Shown here one piece after another: positions 8,281-17,346 of a stretch of 64,000 nucleotides of DNA. Every line of letters starts with the position of its first letter. Position 1 is the first letter of the stretch. Source of the DNA: Sinomonas cyclohexanicum. GTDB lineage: Bacteria > Actinomycetota > Actinomycetes > Actinomycetales > Micrococcaceae. The stretch lies in assembly GCF_020886775.1 (NCBI RefSeq), contig NZ_AP024525.1:3844001-3908000 (forward strand), given 5' to 3'. The notes beneath the pieces are model-generated. The model was not told where the DNA came from. It was given only the letters and a program-made list of their open reading frames with translations, and did no database searches. The position numbers and the translations under genes are program-made.

Positions 8281-9864
8281 TCAACGCGGGATGGCAGCTC
8301 CGGCGCGCGCTTCCTCGATCTCCTTCCTCAGCGACAGGTACAGGTTCGCCACCACTGCCGCGTCGGTCAGGGGGCCGCCGAGCATCTCGCCCGCCTTCCG
8401 CAGCCTGTACCGCACGGTATTCCCGTGCACGTACAGCACGGCGGCGGTCTGTGCGACGTCCATGCCCAGCGCGAGGTACCGGACCACGGTCGCGAGCACG
8501 TCCGGATCGCGGCGCAGCGTGTCCCCGTACCGCGCCACCTTGTCCCTGTCCCGCTGCGAGCGGCGCCGCGCGAGCAGCCAGGAGGCGGGGTCGACGTCGT
8601 CGATCCTCACCTGCGCCCCGGTGACGCCGGGGCGGAGACGTTCGACGGCGATTTCTGCCGCCGCTTCCGCCTCGCCGAACGCGTCGGGAGCTGCGGAGAG
8701 GTCAGTGAACGGCTCGGAGAGGCCGAGCGCGGAGCCGTCCGACGCCGCCGCGACCCATGCTTCGAGCCCGGGAGCATCGGCGACGAGAGCCGTGAACCCC
8801 GGCGGGGCCGAGGGCGTGCGGGTGCTCTCCGCGAGCAGGAGCCCGAGCGTGTGCTGCTCGGCGCCCGAGAGGAGCCCCTGGACCGAGTCGCCGTCGAGGG
8901 CCCGGCCGTTCACGCTGCGGGCGAGGACGGCCCGCACGGGGAGGAAGGGCCTGAAGAGGAACGGCTCGAGCCGCTCCCAGTACCTCTGCTCGCGCCCGAT
9001 CGGGATGCCGTCCTGGAGGTCCGTCAGGAGCTGGACGCCCTCGTGGCGTTGGCGGGAGACGGCGAGCCGATTGATCGCGTTGATCCCGCCGAGCAGGCGT
9101 TGGGTCGTCTCGAGGAGCACCGGGCCCAGATCGGCGACCGCCCCCGGGTTGCGGCTCGCGATGGCCACGACGTATGTGTTGCCGCGGAGGCCGACCGAAC
9201 GGCCCATGACGGTCCACCGGCCGATCTCGAACGCCGGCCCCGACCAGCGGCGCTGCTGCAGCTCTGCCCAGATCAGCTGGAGCGGTCCCGCCCCGGTCGA
9301 CTCGACCGTTCGCCCCGTCGGCCCGTAGAGGACGGCCGTGCCGCGGCACAGCGACGCGAGCCTCGCGATGAGCGCCCTGGTGGGCTCCTCGCTCGAGAGC
9401 GACTCGACCAGCTCGTTGGTCAGCCGCATGGCGCGTCGCAGCTGGTACGCCTCCGGGGCGCCCGCGGACGCGTTGATGAAGTTCTCCACCCGGTAGAAGG
9501 GCACCTCGGCGCCCACGGTGTAGAGCGGGAGGCCCGCCGCGCGGCACGCCGCCACGAGAGTGGCCGGCACGTGGGCGAAGTTGACCCCGGCACCGAAGAA
9601 GAGCGCGACGACGCGTGCCCGCCTCAGGCCCTCGACGAGCGCCTCCGCGAGGCGGCGGTCGGTCTCGTGCCCCACGAGCCGCAGCCCGGTGGTCAGCATG
9701 ACCGACTCGGGCTCAAGCCAGCGGCCGGGGTCGTCGATCTCGCTCGAATGCGCGGAACGCACGGCGAGCGAGGTGTCGCCAGGGACGATCGCGGTGAGGT
9801 CCAGGTCCGCTTGCGCGACCACGTCCCCCAGGGTCACGGACGGTCGGGGAGCGTCGTCGGCCAT
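8281..9864 (-). CDS. PucR-family transcriptional regulator of the hydantoinase region
   Basis: A 527-residue regulator with PucR layout: an N-terminal purine-catabolism-type sensing domain (SSEIDDPGRWLEPESVMLTT), a central region, and a C-terminal helix-turn-helix including VAQTAAVLYVHGNTVRYRL, about 40 residues before the end. The ATG at 9864 is preferred over an upstream in-frame start because it begins just before the conserved domain and follows GAAGGGA. It is divergent from hyuA and upstream of the APC permease. A perfect 8-bp-arm palindrome lies 33 bp upstream of its start, so it probably regulates both directions in response to the cyclic amide or its product. Confidence 0.9.
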   Translation of the reverse strand: MADDAPRPSVTLGDVVAQADLDLTAIVPGDTSLAVRSAHSSEIDDPGRWLEPESVMLTTGLRLVGHETDRRLAEALVEGLRRARVVALFFGAGVNFAHVPATLVAACRAAGLPLYTVGAEVPFYRVENFINASAGAPEAYQLRRAMRLTNELVESLSSEEPTRALIARLASLCRGTAVLYGPTGRTVESTGAGPLQLIWAELQQRRWSGPAFEIGRWTVMGRSVGLRGNTYVVAIASRNPGAVADLGPVLLETTQRLLGGINAINRLAVSRQRHEGVQLLTDLQDGIPIGREQRYWERLEPFLFRPFLPVRAVLARSVNGRALDGDSVQGLLSGAEQHTLGLLLAESTRTPSAPPGFTALVADAPGLEAWVAAASDGSALGLSEPFTDLSAAPDAFGEAEAAAEIAVERLRPGVTGAQVRIDDVDPASWLLARRRSQRDRDKVARYGDTLRRDPDVLATVVRYLALGMDVAQTAAVLYVHGNTVRYRLRKAGEMLGGPLTDAAVVANLYLSLRKEIEEARAGAAIPR

Positions 9865-9897
9865 GCTTCGGGTTCCCTTCGGGGCGTCCCGCAGGGT

Positions 9898-9916
9898 CCT
9901 TGTGAGAATCACAAGG
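9898..9916. promoter_or_regulatory. Perfect palindrome, operator candidate for the PucR regulator
   Basis: CCTTGTGA and TCACAAGG are perfect inverted arms around GAA. It lies between the divergent pucR and hyuA genes, closer to pucR. A second weaker symmetry (GTGAC...GTCAC) lies at about 9944-9963. Function is inferred from symmetry and position. Confidence 0.55.
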
Positions 9917-10011
9917 AGGGACGCTTCGCTCTTCAATTCTGCCAGTGACAGAGGACACAGTCACAGCGGATTCTGGGATGCATCCCCTCTCCCCTTCTGG
10001 AGGAATTACAG

Positions 10012-12072
10012 ATGACCAACGTACGAGTTGCCGTTGACGTCGGCGGAACGTTCACCGATGTCTGCATCTTCGACGAGACCACTCGGACCATGCGCGTCAC
10101 CAAGGTCCCCTCCACGCCGGCAGACCCCATGGTCGCGGTCATGAACGGCGTGGCCCGGGCGGAGATCGATCTGGCGGATGTCTCGCTCTTCTCCCACGGG
10201 ACGACCGTGGCAACGAACGCCCTCATCACGCGGAACTTCCCAGCGGCGGCGATGGTGACGACCCGCGGATTCCGGGACGTCATCGAGATCCGCGACGGCA
10301 CCAAGGACGATCTCTGGGACGCATACAACGACGTGAGCGGTCCCTACATCCGCCGCCGCGACCGGTTCGAGGTGGCCGAGCGCGTCGACTACGAGGGCAA
10401 GGTGATCACGCCGCTCGACGAGGAGGAGGCCCGCGCGCTCGCGAGGCTCCTCCGGCGGAGGGGCGCCACGACGATCGCCGTCTGCTTCCTCAACTCCTAC
10501 GCCAACCCGGCCAATGAGATCCGGATGCGCGAGATCCTCGAGGAGGAGCTGCCCGAGGCGACCGTGTCGACGTCGGCCGAGATCCTGCCCGAGATGTTCG
10601 AGCACGACCGCTTCAACACGGCGGTCTCCAACGCCGTGCTCGCGCCGCTCGTCACCGGCTACGTCGACCGGCTCTCCGAGCAGCTCGCCGAGGGCGGCTA
10701 CGCCGGAGACCTCCTGCTCCTGCACTCGGGCGGCGGATCGATGACGCCGCGGATGGTCCGCAAGTACCCCGTCCGCCTCGCCGCCTCAGGGATCGCGGCA
10801 GGCGCCATCGCGGCCAAGCACATCGCCCAGCAGTGCGGGTACGACAACGCCGTGGGGCTCGACATGGGCGGGACCTCGACAGACATTGCGCTCGTCTCGG
10901 GCGGCGAGCTCCGCGTCACGAAGGAGTGGCAGGTCGAGTACGGCCACCCGATCGTCTTCCCGAGCATAGAGGTCCTCACCATCGGTGCCGGCGGAGGGTC
11001 CCTCGCCCACCTCGACATCGCCGGCTCGCTGCGCAACGGCCCCCAGTCCGCGGGCGCCGACCCGGGTCCGGCCTGCTACGGGATGGGCGGCGACCAGCCC
11101 ACCAACTGCGACGCGAACGTTGCGCTCAACCGGCTGGGCATCACCCTCGCCGGTGGCGCGAAAACCCTGGACCGCGAGCTCTCGCGGCGGGCGATCCGCT
11201 CGGTCATCGCCGAGCCGCTCGCCCTGAGCGAGGAGGAGGCCGCGCACGCGATCCTGGCGGTCGCGAACGCGAACATGGCCGACGCCGTCCGGCTCATCTC
11301 GATCCGGCGCGGCTATGACCCCCGCGACTTCGCCCTCATCGCCTTCGGCGGGGCGGGCGCGCTCCACGGCGCCGAGGTGGCCCGGGAGCTGAACATCCCC
11401 ACCGTCGTCGTGCCCCCGAGCCCGGGCGTCACGTCCGCGCTCGGCTGCCTCCTCGTGGACATCCGCCACGACCTCTCCACGATGTACACCGCGATGGCGG
11501 CCAGCGCCGACCCGGACGACCTCGAGTCGGCCTTCCGGGCCCTCGAGGGGGATGCCCGCGGGCGCCTCCGGCACGAGGGCGTCGCCGAGGAGGACGCCGT
11601 CCTGCAGCGGCTCATCTCGATGCGCTACCACGGCCAATGGCGGTCCCTCGCCGTGCCCATGGGGTCCGGCCCCGGCGCCCTCGAGGCCGCCGTCGAGACC
11701 TTCCACGAGCAGCACGAGCGCGAGTTCGCGTTCCGGCAGGACGATCAGCCGGTTGAGATCTACCAGCTCCAGCTCACGGCGGTCGGCAAGACGCCCAAGC
11801 CGAGCTTCCGGCCGGCCACCGAGCTCGTCCCGGATCCCGGCGCCCCGGCCTCCCGCCGGCCCGTCTACTTCGGCGCGGAGGGCTGGGTGGACACCCCGGT
11901 CTACGACCGCGCGGTGCTGCCCGCCGGCGCGACCTTCGCGGGCCCGGCCATCGTCGAACAGCTCGACTCCACCACGGTGGTTCCCCCGGGAACGGTCGCC
12001 GAGATCGACGAGTGGCTCAACATCCGCATCCACCTCAACACCAGCGGAATCAACCCCAGCCAGGAGGCCTGA
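10012..12072 (+). CDS. hyuA: Hydantoinase/oxoprolinase-type subunit A
   Basis: A 686-residue HyuA-type subunit. The ASKHA-fold ATP site is seen at the N-terminus (VAVDVGGTFTDVCIFD, residues 5-20), with NALITRN and the later LDMGGTSTDIALV and GGAGALHGAEVA segments of the second half. Such proteins pair with HyuB for ATP-dependent hydrolysis or carboxylation, for example N-methylhydantoinase, 5-oxoprolinase, caprolactamase and acetophenone carboxylase. TCTGGAGGAAT precedes the ATG at 10012. HyuB follows after one base. Substrate is unknown; the NCS1 permease nearby suggests a hydantoin- or pyrimidine-like ring. Confidence 0.9.
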   Translation: MTNVRVAVDVGGTFTDVCIFDETTRTMRVTKVPSTPADPMVAVMNGVARAEIDLADVSLFSHGTTVATNALITRNFPAAAMVTTRGFRDVIEIRDGTKDDLWDAYNDVSGPYIRRRDRFEVAERVDYEGKVITPLDEEEARALARLLRRRGATTIAVCFLNSYANPANEIRMREILEEELPEATVSTSAEILPEMFEHDRFNTAVSNAVLAPLVTGYVDRLSEQLAEGGYAGDLLLLHSGGGSMTPRMVRKYPVRLAASGIAAGAIAAKHIAQQCGYDNAVGLDMGGTSTDIALVSGGELRVTKEWQVEYGHPIVFPSIEVLTIGAGGGSLAHLDIAGSLRNGPQSAGADPGPACYGMGGDQPTNCDANVALNRLGITLAGGAKTLDRELSRRAIRSVIAEPLALSEEEAAHAILAVANANMADAVRLISIRRGYDPRDFALIAFGGAGALHGAEVARELNIPTVVVPPSPGVTSALGCLLVDIRHDLSTMYTAMAASADPDDLESAFRALEGDARGRLRHEGVAEEDAVLQRLISMRYHGQWRSLAVPMGSGPGALEAAVETFHEQHEREFAFRQDDQPVEIYQLQLTAVGKTPKPSFRPATELVPDPGAPASRRPVYFGAEGWVDTPVYDRAVLPAGATFAGPAIVEQLDSTTVVPPGTVAEIDEWLNIRIHLNTSGINPSQEA

Positions 12073-12073
12073 G

Positions 12074-14074
12074 ATGAACCACACCACCCTGGCCCCCGCG
12101 CCAGCAGCCAAGCAGGCGGAGAAGGCAGTCCGCCTCGACCCCGTGACCTTCGAGGTGCTCAAGAACGCGTTCGCGACGAGCGTGGACTTGATGAGCGAAC
12201 AGATCCTGCGGACCTGCTACTCGTTCGTGATCTACTCCCGGGACTTCTCCTCCGCCCTGTGCGACGCCCGCGGCAACACGGTCATGCAGGGCAGCGGCGA
12301 CATCGCCGTGCACGTCGGCACGCTGCACTTCCAGTGCCAGGCCGTGCTCGAGGAGTTCAAGGACGACATCAACCCGGGCGACGTCTTCGCGATCAACGAC
12401 CCGTACCGCGGCGGGACCCATTTCAACGACGTCAGCTTCATCCGACCGGTCTTCGCCGACGGGCAGATCATCGCCTTCGCGCAGAACAAGGGCCATTGGG
12501 CGGACATCGGCGGCAACGTCCCCGGCTCCTTCGACGTCAACGCCAAGGAGCACTTCGGCGAGGGCCTGCGGATCACCCCTGTGCGGATCTGGCGGGAGGG
12601 CGTTTTCCTGCACGACGTCGCCCAGCTCCTCGTCTCGAACACGCGTGCCCCGCAGCAGGCCATGGGCGACCTCCACGCGCAGTCGGAGGCCACCGCCGTC
12701 TGCGAGCGCGAGGTGCTCCGCCTCGTCGCCAAGTACTCGCGCGAGACGGTGGTCGAGGCCATGCAGGAGACGCAGGACTACGTCGAGCGGACGGTCCTGA
12801 AGAAGCTCGAGTCCCTCCCGCGGGGCACGTGGGAGACGGTCGACTACATCGATTTCGACCCGGGCAAGCCCGAGGGGCTCGTGCCGATCCGGATCAAGCT
12901 GACCCTCGACGGCGAGGGGATCCACTACGACCTCGCCGGATCGGCCCAGGCCGTGGACACGTTCCTCAACTCCGGATACGGGACCACGTTCTCAGCGATC
13001 TATGCCGGAACCAAGACGTTCTTCCCGGACGTGCCGCTCAACTCGGGCTTCTACGCTGCGGTCACCGCGGACATCGGCCCCGAGGGCACCGTGGTCAACG
13101 CGGGCTGGCCGCATGCGGTGACGGGCTTCTGCTCCGGTCCGTACGAGAAGCTCATGAACGGGATCTTCGAGCTGTGGTCGCAGGTCATGCCCGAGCGCGC
13201 CATGGCGTGCGCGTTCAACCTCGAGTACCTCCTCGTAGGCGGCAAGGACGCCCGGCAGCCCAAGAGCCCGTACTTCATGTGGTACGACTGGATGGCCGGC
13301 GGCTGGGGCGGCCGTGCCACGAAGGACGGCGCCGGAGCGACCGCGCCGGTCTTCGGACCGGGCCTCGCGGTCCAGCCCGTGGAGGGCCAGGAGCGGCTCT
13401 CCCCGGTTCTCACCACAATGCACGCGATCGCCACCGACTCGGGCGGCCCCGGGCGGTTCCGCGGGGGCTGCGGCATCGAGAAGGGCGGCATGCTCACGGA
13501 CGCGTCGTCGACCGTCATGAGCTACTGCTGCGACCGCGCCCGCTCCATCACGTGGGGCATCGAGGGCGGACTGCCGTCCATCCCGCACGGCGTGTGGCTC
13601 AACAAGGGCGCCGCGGACGAGCGGTTCCTCGGCTCCAACTTCTCCTCCGTCCCGATCGGCCCTGGGGACTCGTTCACCCGCCCCTCGGCCGGCGGCGGGG
13701 GCTTCGGCGACCCCCTCGAGCGCGAGCCCGGGGCCGTGCGCGAGGACGTCATCGACGGGTATGTCTCGATCGAGCGGGCGGCGAAGGACTACGGCGTCGT
13801 GATCCGCGAGGTGGACGCCGAGCTGGACCAGTACGAGATCGACGACGACGCCACGCAGGCCGCGCGCGACGCGATCCGCTCGCAGCGCCGCGGCTGGCTC
13901 GAGGACGACGCCGCCGACGTCGCCTTCCGCTACCGCAGCGGCGAGCTCCCCCTCCTCGATGTGATCCGCCGCTACGGCGTGATCCTCGACTGGGGCACCG
14001 GGGAGCTCTTCCCCGACACGACGGCGCAGTTCCGCGCGCTCATGCAGCGGCGCTCCGCCGCGTCCTGGGCCTGA
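12074..14074 (+). CDS. hyuB: Hydantoinase/oxoprolinase-type subunit B
   Basis: A 666-residue partner of the preceding HyuA. Typical HyuB stretches are VLKNAFATSVDLMSEQILRT, NTVMQGSGDIAVHVG, FAINDPYRGGTHFNDV and the glycine-rich SAGGGGFGDPLEREP near the C-terminus. These proteins form the second half of the ATP-dependent amidohydrolase or carboxylase complex in the cytoplasm. The ATG at 12074 follows the hyuA TGA by a single base, so the two are coupled. No acetophenone-carboxylase accessory subunits are present, which favours hydrolysis over carboxylation; this is an inference. Confidence 0.9.
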   Translation: MNHTTLAPAPAAKQAEKAVRLDPVTFEVLKNAFATSVDLMSEQILRTCYSFVIYSRDFSSALCDARGNTVMQGSGDIAVHVGTLHFQCQAVLEEFKDDINPGDVFAINDPYRGGTHFNDVSFIRPVFADGQIIAFAQNKGHWADIGGNVPGSFDVNAKEHFGEGLRITPVRIWREGVFLHDVAQLLVSNTRAPQQAMGDLHAQSEATAVCEREVLRLVAKYSRETVVEAMQETQDYVERTVLKKLESLPRGTWETVDYIDFDPGKPEGLVPIRIKLTLDGEGIHYDLAGSAQAVDTFLNSGYGTTFSAIYAGTKTFFPDVPLNSGFYAAVTADIGPEGTVVNAGWPHAVTGFCSGPYEKLMNGIFELWSQVMPERAMACAFNLEYLLVGGKDARQPKSPYFMWYDWMAGGWGGRATKDGAGATAPVFGPGLAVQPVEGQERLSPVLTTMHAIATDSGGPGRFRGGCGIEKGGMLTDASSTVMSYCCDRARSITWGIEGGLPSIPHGVWLNKGAADERFLGSNFSSVPIGPGDSFTRPSAGGGGFGDPLEREPGAVREDVIDGYVSIERAAKDYGVVIREVDAELDQYEIDDDATQAARDAIRSQRRGWLEDDAADVAFRYRSGELPLLDVIRRYGVILDWGTGELFPDTTAQFRALMQRRSAASWA

Positions 14075-14211
14075 CGGTCCTCGTCCGAGCCGCGGCTCAC
14101 CCCTGAGACCGGGGTGCGGGGTCCGTTCCCCCGCACCCCTCCTCGGCCCCGTCCTTTCGCCCCCCTCTCCCCAGAATCTCTCTCCCAGAATCCCTAGATG
14201 TGGAGACCCCC

Positions 14212-15573
14212 ATGTCCGCTTCACCGATCCAACAGTCCACTCCGTCCCCCACCGTCCCCGACACCCGCATGCGCCGCGGATCCCTCGCCATGGCCTGGTA
14301 CGGGCTCGTGAGCGCGATGTTCTTCGTCTACATCGGCGCCGCCCTGGCCCTCGCGTACGGCACGGTCGACGCACTCATCGGGCTCGCCCTGACCATCGTG
14401 GTCTATGGAGCGGTCAACAAGGTCCTGTCCGCCTACGCCCTCCGGCACGGGCTGACGGTCCACCAGTTCTCGAGGACCCTTCTGGGCCGGGCGGGGGCGC
14501 TCCTGGCAACGCTCATCTTCGCGGCGACCGCGATCTACTACGCCGTCTTCGAGGGCTCGATCCTCGCGTTCGCCTTCCAGGCCCAGTTCGGAGGGAGCAT
14601 GGCCCTGTGGTCGGCCATCGTCGTCCTCTACACCACTCCCCTCGTCTCCGGAGGCATCCAGCGGCGCCTCGACAAGGTCAACGGCCTCCTGCTGCCGCTC
14701 TACTGGGGCGGGCTCGTGGTCGCCGTCGTGTGGGCCGGCCTCGCGTACGGGTTCTCGGGCGACTGGCTCGCGCACGCCACGGCGTTCCTCCCCGTGGCCT
14801 CGGGCGGACCCGGTTGGCTCGCCTGCTTCGCCGCGTACATGGGCGTGTGGATCATGATGATGTACACGATGGACTTCGCCGCCCTCGGCCGGCCCCACGA
14901 CGTCGCCTTCCACAGCCGCTGGACGTTCGGGTGGCTCTTCTACACGCTCGCGTTCGGCCTCAACGCGGTGGTCGGGATCTTCCTCACGTTCACCATCCCG
15001 GGTGTCCAGACCACGGAGACGGGGGTCGCCGCCGGTCTCGTGACGATGATGGGCCCCCTCGGCCTCCTGCTGGTCTTCGTCTCCCAGACGCGCATCAACA
15101 CCGCGAACTACGCACTCGGCGCCTCCAACCTGCGTGAGTTCGCGGAGCGGACCCTACGCCTCCGCCTCCCGCGGCTCGCCTGGGCGATCATCACCTCGGC
15201 GATCATCTTCACCCTCATGCTCCTGCCGGTGGTCCAGTACCTGCTCGTGGCGCTTGCCTGGCAGGGCGCCCTCGTGACGGGTTGGGTGGGGATCGCCCTC
15301 ACCCACCTCGTCATGGATCGCTTCTCGGGGCGTGGCGCGGACCACGCGGGCCTGCCGGATGCCAACTTCCGCGCCGTCTCAGTCCCCGGCGTCACGGCGT
15401 GGGTGGTCTCGGCCGCCGTCGGCATCGGTCTCATTGAATCCGGCCAGCCGTGGGGCGCCACGTGGGGCACCCTCGTGACCCCTGTTCTCGCGGCGGCCAT
15501 CTACGCGGGCTTGCGCGTCGGGATGCGCCGGGACACGGCGCTCGTCCGCGGGCCCGTCGACGCCACGGCCTGA
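14212..15573 (+). CDS. NCS1-type cytosine/hydantoin permease
   Basis: A 453-residue membrane protein with about 12 helices, related to CodB and other NCS1 carriers of pyrimidines, purines and hydantoins. The start of the first helix is in LAMAWYGLVSAMFFVYIGAA, and FAALGRPHDVAFHSRW lies in the central region. The ATG at 14212 has GGAG six bases upstream; a GTG at 14200 is an alternative. It lies 137 bp downstream of hyuB on the same strand and probably imports the hydantoinase substrate. A strong hairpin follows the gene. Confidence 0.87.
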   Translation: MSASPIQQSTPSPTVPDTRMRRGSLAMAWYGLVSAMFFVYIGAALALAYGTVDALIGLALTIVVYGAVNKVLSAYALRHGLTVHQFSRTLLGRAGALLATLIFAATAIYYAVFEGSILAFAFQAQFGGSMALWSAIVVLYTTPLVSGGIQRRLDKVNGLLLPLYWGGLVVAVVWAGLAYGFSGDWLAHATAFLPVASGGPGWLACFAAYMGVWIMMMYTMDFAALGRPHDVAFHSRWTFGWLFYTLAFGLNAVVGIFLTFTIPGVQTTETGVAAGLVTMMGPLGLLLVFVSQTRINTANYALGASNLREFAERTLRLRLPRLAWAIITSAIIFTLMLLPVVQYLLVALAWQGALVTGWVGIALTHLVMDRFSGRGADHAGLPDANFRAVSVPGVTAWVVSAAVGIGLIESGQPWGATWGTLVTPVLAAAIYAGLRVGMRRDTALVRGPVDATA

Positions 15574-15606
15574 GGCACACCGGGCCCTGTCCTGCAGGCG
15601 TACGTG

Positions 15607-15633
15607 GTGGGCTCCCCCGTCGGGGGAGCCCAC
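15607..15633. terminator. Bidirectional terminator hairpin
   Basis: A perfect 12-bp stem (GTGGGCTCCCCC against GGGGGAGCCCAC) closes a GTC loop. It sits exactly between the convergent permease and TetR genes. There is no long T-run, as is common in high-GC actinobacteria. Confidence 0.75.
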
Positions 15634-15655
15634 TGCTCTGCTGTCTCTCGCTGAC

Positions 15656-16321
15656 CTATCCCCGCGTCCCCACGTCTGGCAGCGCCGCGAGCACGCTCGG
15701 ATCCGCCCCCAGCCCTGCGAGCCGGGCCTCGATCGCCGCCCGGGCCCGCACGTAGGGGACGTCCGTGCCGAGCAGGAGAGATCGGTTGTTGGCCTCGTTG
15801 AACACTGCATCGATCTCGAACGCGAGCTGCGCGGCGTCGTGCAGGCCGGGCAGCTCACCGAGGTCCATCGCGGTCTGGACCGCATGCGCGAGGTACGAGT
15901 CCCAGTCCCGCAGCGCCGCCGCCAGTGCGTCCCGCACGGGACCGGGACGGGCGTCGAACTCGACGGCCGTGGACTGGAAGAAGCAGCCTCCGGCGAAGAC
16001 CCGGCGGCGAGAGTAGTCGAGCCATAGACGCACGACGGCGCACAGTCGCCTCAGGCCCCTCGCCTCGCCGCGCGCGGCGGTGATCACGTGCTCCACGAAG
16101 ATCTGGCGGGCCGCCTCGACGGTCGCCAGCTGGAGGCCCTCCTTGGTTCCGAAGAGCGCGCCGACCCCGCTCTTGCTGGCCCCGACCGCCGTTGCGAGTC
16201 GCCCGATCGTGAGCCCCTCGAGCCCCTCGACGGATGCGAGGTCAACGGCCTCGGCCAAGACAGCCCGACGCGACTGCTCTCCGCGGGCCCGGCGCCCATC
16301 GATGCGTTCCTGGATCTCCAC
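15656..16321 (-). CDS. TetR/AcrR-family regulator
   Basis: A regulator of about 221 residues with an N-terminal TetR helix-turn-helix: AVDLASVEGLEGLTIGRLA then VGASKSGVGALFGTKEGL at about residues 20-60. The C-terminal half is a ligand-binding helical domain with FAGGCFFQSTAVEFDARPG, typical of the TetR_C group found near hydrolases. The GTG at 16321 is preferred because AAGGTGGAG lies just upstream; a GTG at 16348 would add nine residues. It is divergent from the alpha/beta hydrolase, and the space between holds two matching operator-like sequences, so it likely represses itself and the hydrolase. Confidence 0.88.
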   Translation of the reverse strand: MEIQERIDGRRARGEQSRRAVLAEAVDLASVEGLEGLTIGRLATAVGASKSGVGALFGTKEGLQLATVEAARQIFVEHVITAARGEARGLRRLCAVVRLWLDYSRRRVFAGGCFFQSTAVEFDARPGPVRDALAAALRDWDSYLAHAVQTAMDLGELPGLHDAAQLAFEIDAVFNEANNRSLLLGTDVPYVRARAAIEARLAGLGADPSVLAALPDVGTRG

Positions 16322-16363
16322 CGCACTCCACCTTTCCGGCCCTTGCACCCCGTCAGGTTAAGC

Positions 16364-16409
16364 GTACGATCGTCCGTATAGAAATAAATATGAACGACCG
16401 TCCGTATAG
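16364..16409. promoter_or_regulatory. Tandem TetR operator sites
   Basis: Two near-identical sites ending in CGTCCGTATAG lie at 16364-16381 and 16392-16409, 28 bp apart, in the AT-richer gap between the divergent TetR and hydrolase genes. Each has partial dyad symmetry around TACG...CGTA. Control by the adjacent TetR is inferred. Confidence 0.65.
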
Positions 16410-16446
16410 ATTATCCTCTCCTCTGATCCCATCTCGGGAGGCCGCC

Positions 16447-17346
16447 ATGCTCAGCCAGTCCACCGTCGTCGTGCGCCGCGACCGCCTGCCGGCCCCGGGC
16501 ACTCCCGCAGCCCCGCTGCTGCGTGCAATCTCGCTCCTCCCGCCCAGCGTCGCCGCGGCGGCAGCCTTCCCCCTGTTCATGCGCGTCGGCCCGCGGCGGG
16601 CGGTGAACCCGGACGAGGAGCAGACACACCTCGCCGCCGACTGGTCGCGGGTCCCCGTGCCCGGCCTGCACGGGCATGGCGGCAGCGCGGTCACGTACCG
16701 GTGGGGGTCCGGCGAGCGCCCGGTGCTCCTCGTCCACGGCTGGGGCGGCCGCGCCTCGCAGTTTGCGCCGCTCGTGCGGGAGCTGCGCTACGCCGGGCTC
16801 ACCGTTGTCGCGTTCGACGCCCCGGCCCACGGCGAATCCCCGGGGCGCGGCACGTTCATCCTCGACTTCATGGGCGCGATGCGCGAGCTCGAGCGCCTGC
16901 ATGGGCCGTTCGGGGCCGTCGTCGCCCACTCTTTCGGCTCCCTCGCGACGCTTGTCGCGGTCGCGGAGGGACTCGGCGCGGGCCGCGTCGCAACCGTCGC
17001 GGGGATGGCCGACGCCGGCCACCTCGTCGCGTCGTTCGCCACCGCGACCGGGCTCTCGGCCCCGGCGGCGCACGCGCTCCGGGGCCGGTTCGCCCGGCGC
17101 GTGTTCCCCACGGAGCCGGACGTCTACGGGCGCTTCTCCGCCGTGAGCCACCCCCTCCCGGCGGCGGTTCCGCTCCTCGTGGTGCACGACGCCGGTGATC
17201 GCCGCGTGCCGGCCACCGAGGCCGGGCGTCTGGTCGCGGCCAACACCGGCCACGCGCAGTTCCTTCAGACCAGCGGCCTCGGCCACCAGCGGATCCTCGG
17301 CGACGCCGGAGTACTCGCCCGGATCACGGAGTTCGTCGCCGGCTGA
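16447..17346 (+). CDS. Alpha/beta-fold hydrolase
   Basis: A 299-residue alpha/beta hydrolase. The oxyanion loop is in VLLVHGWGGRASQFAPL (near residue 95). The nucleophile is Ser162 in VVAHSFGS, the acid is probably Asp251 (or Asp248) in VVHDAGDRRVP, and His280 lies in GLGHQRIL. The alanine before the nucleophile's histidine makes the elbow slightly unusual (AHSFG). The ATG at 16447 follows CGGGAGG. Its substrate is unknown. It is divergent from a TetR gene with shared operators, and its last 23 bases overlap the convergent amidotransferase gene. Confidence 0.85.
   Translation: MLSQSTVVVRRDRLPAPGTPAAPLLRAISLLPPSVAAAAAFPLFMRVGPRRAVNPDEEQTHLAADWSRVPVPGLHGHGGSAVTYRWGSGERPVLLVHGWGGRASQFAPLVRELRYAGLTVVAFDAPAHGESPGRGTFILDFMGAMRELERLHGPFGAVVAHSFGSLATLVAVAEGLGAGRVATVAGMADAGHLVASFATATGLSAPAAHALRGRFARRVFPTEPDVYGRFSAVSHPLPAAVPLLVVHDAGDRRVPATEAGRLVAANTGHAQFLQTSGLGHQRILGDAGVLARITEFVAG

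Noticed and set aside
6658-9948. Very long open frames opposite or alongside clear genes, such as 1096 codons here and similar ones at 2883-5423, 21251-24022 and 47868-50792
   Set aside because: They are shadows produced by high GC: composition is arginine/glycine/proline-rich, they have no family motifs, and each covers genes with clear catalytic residues.
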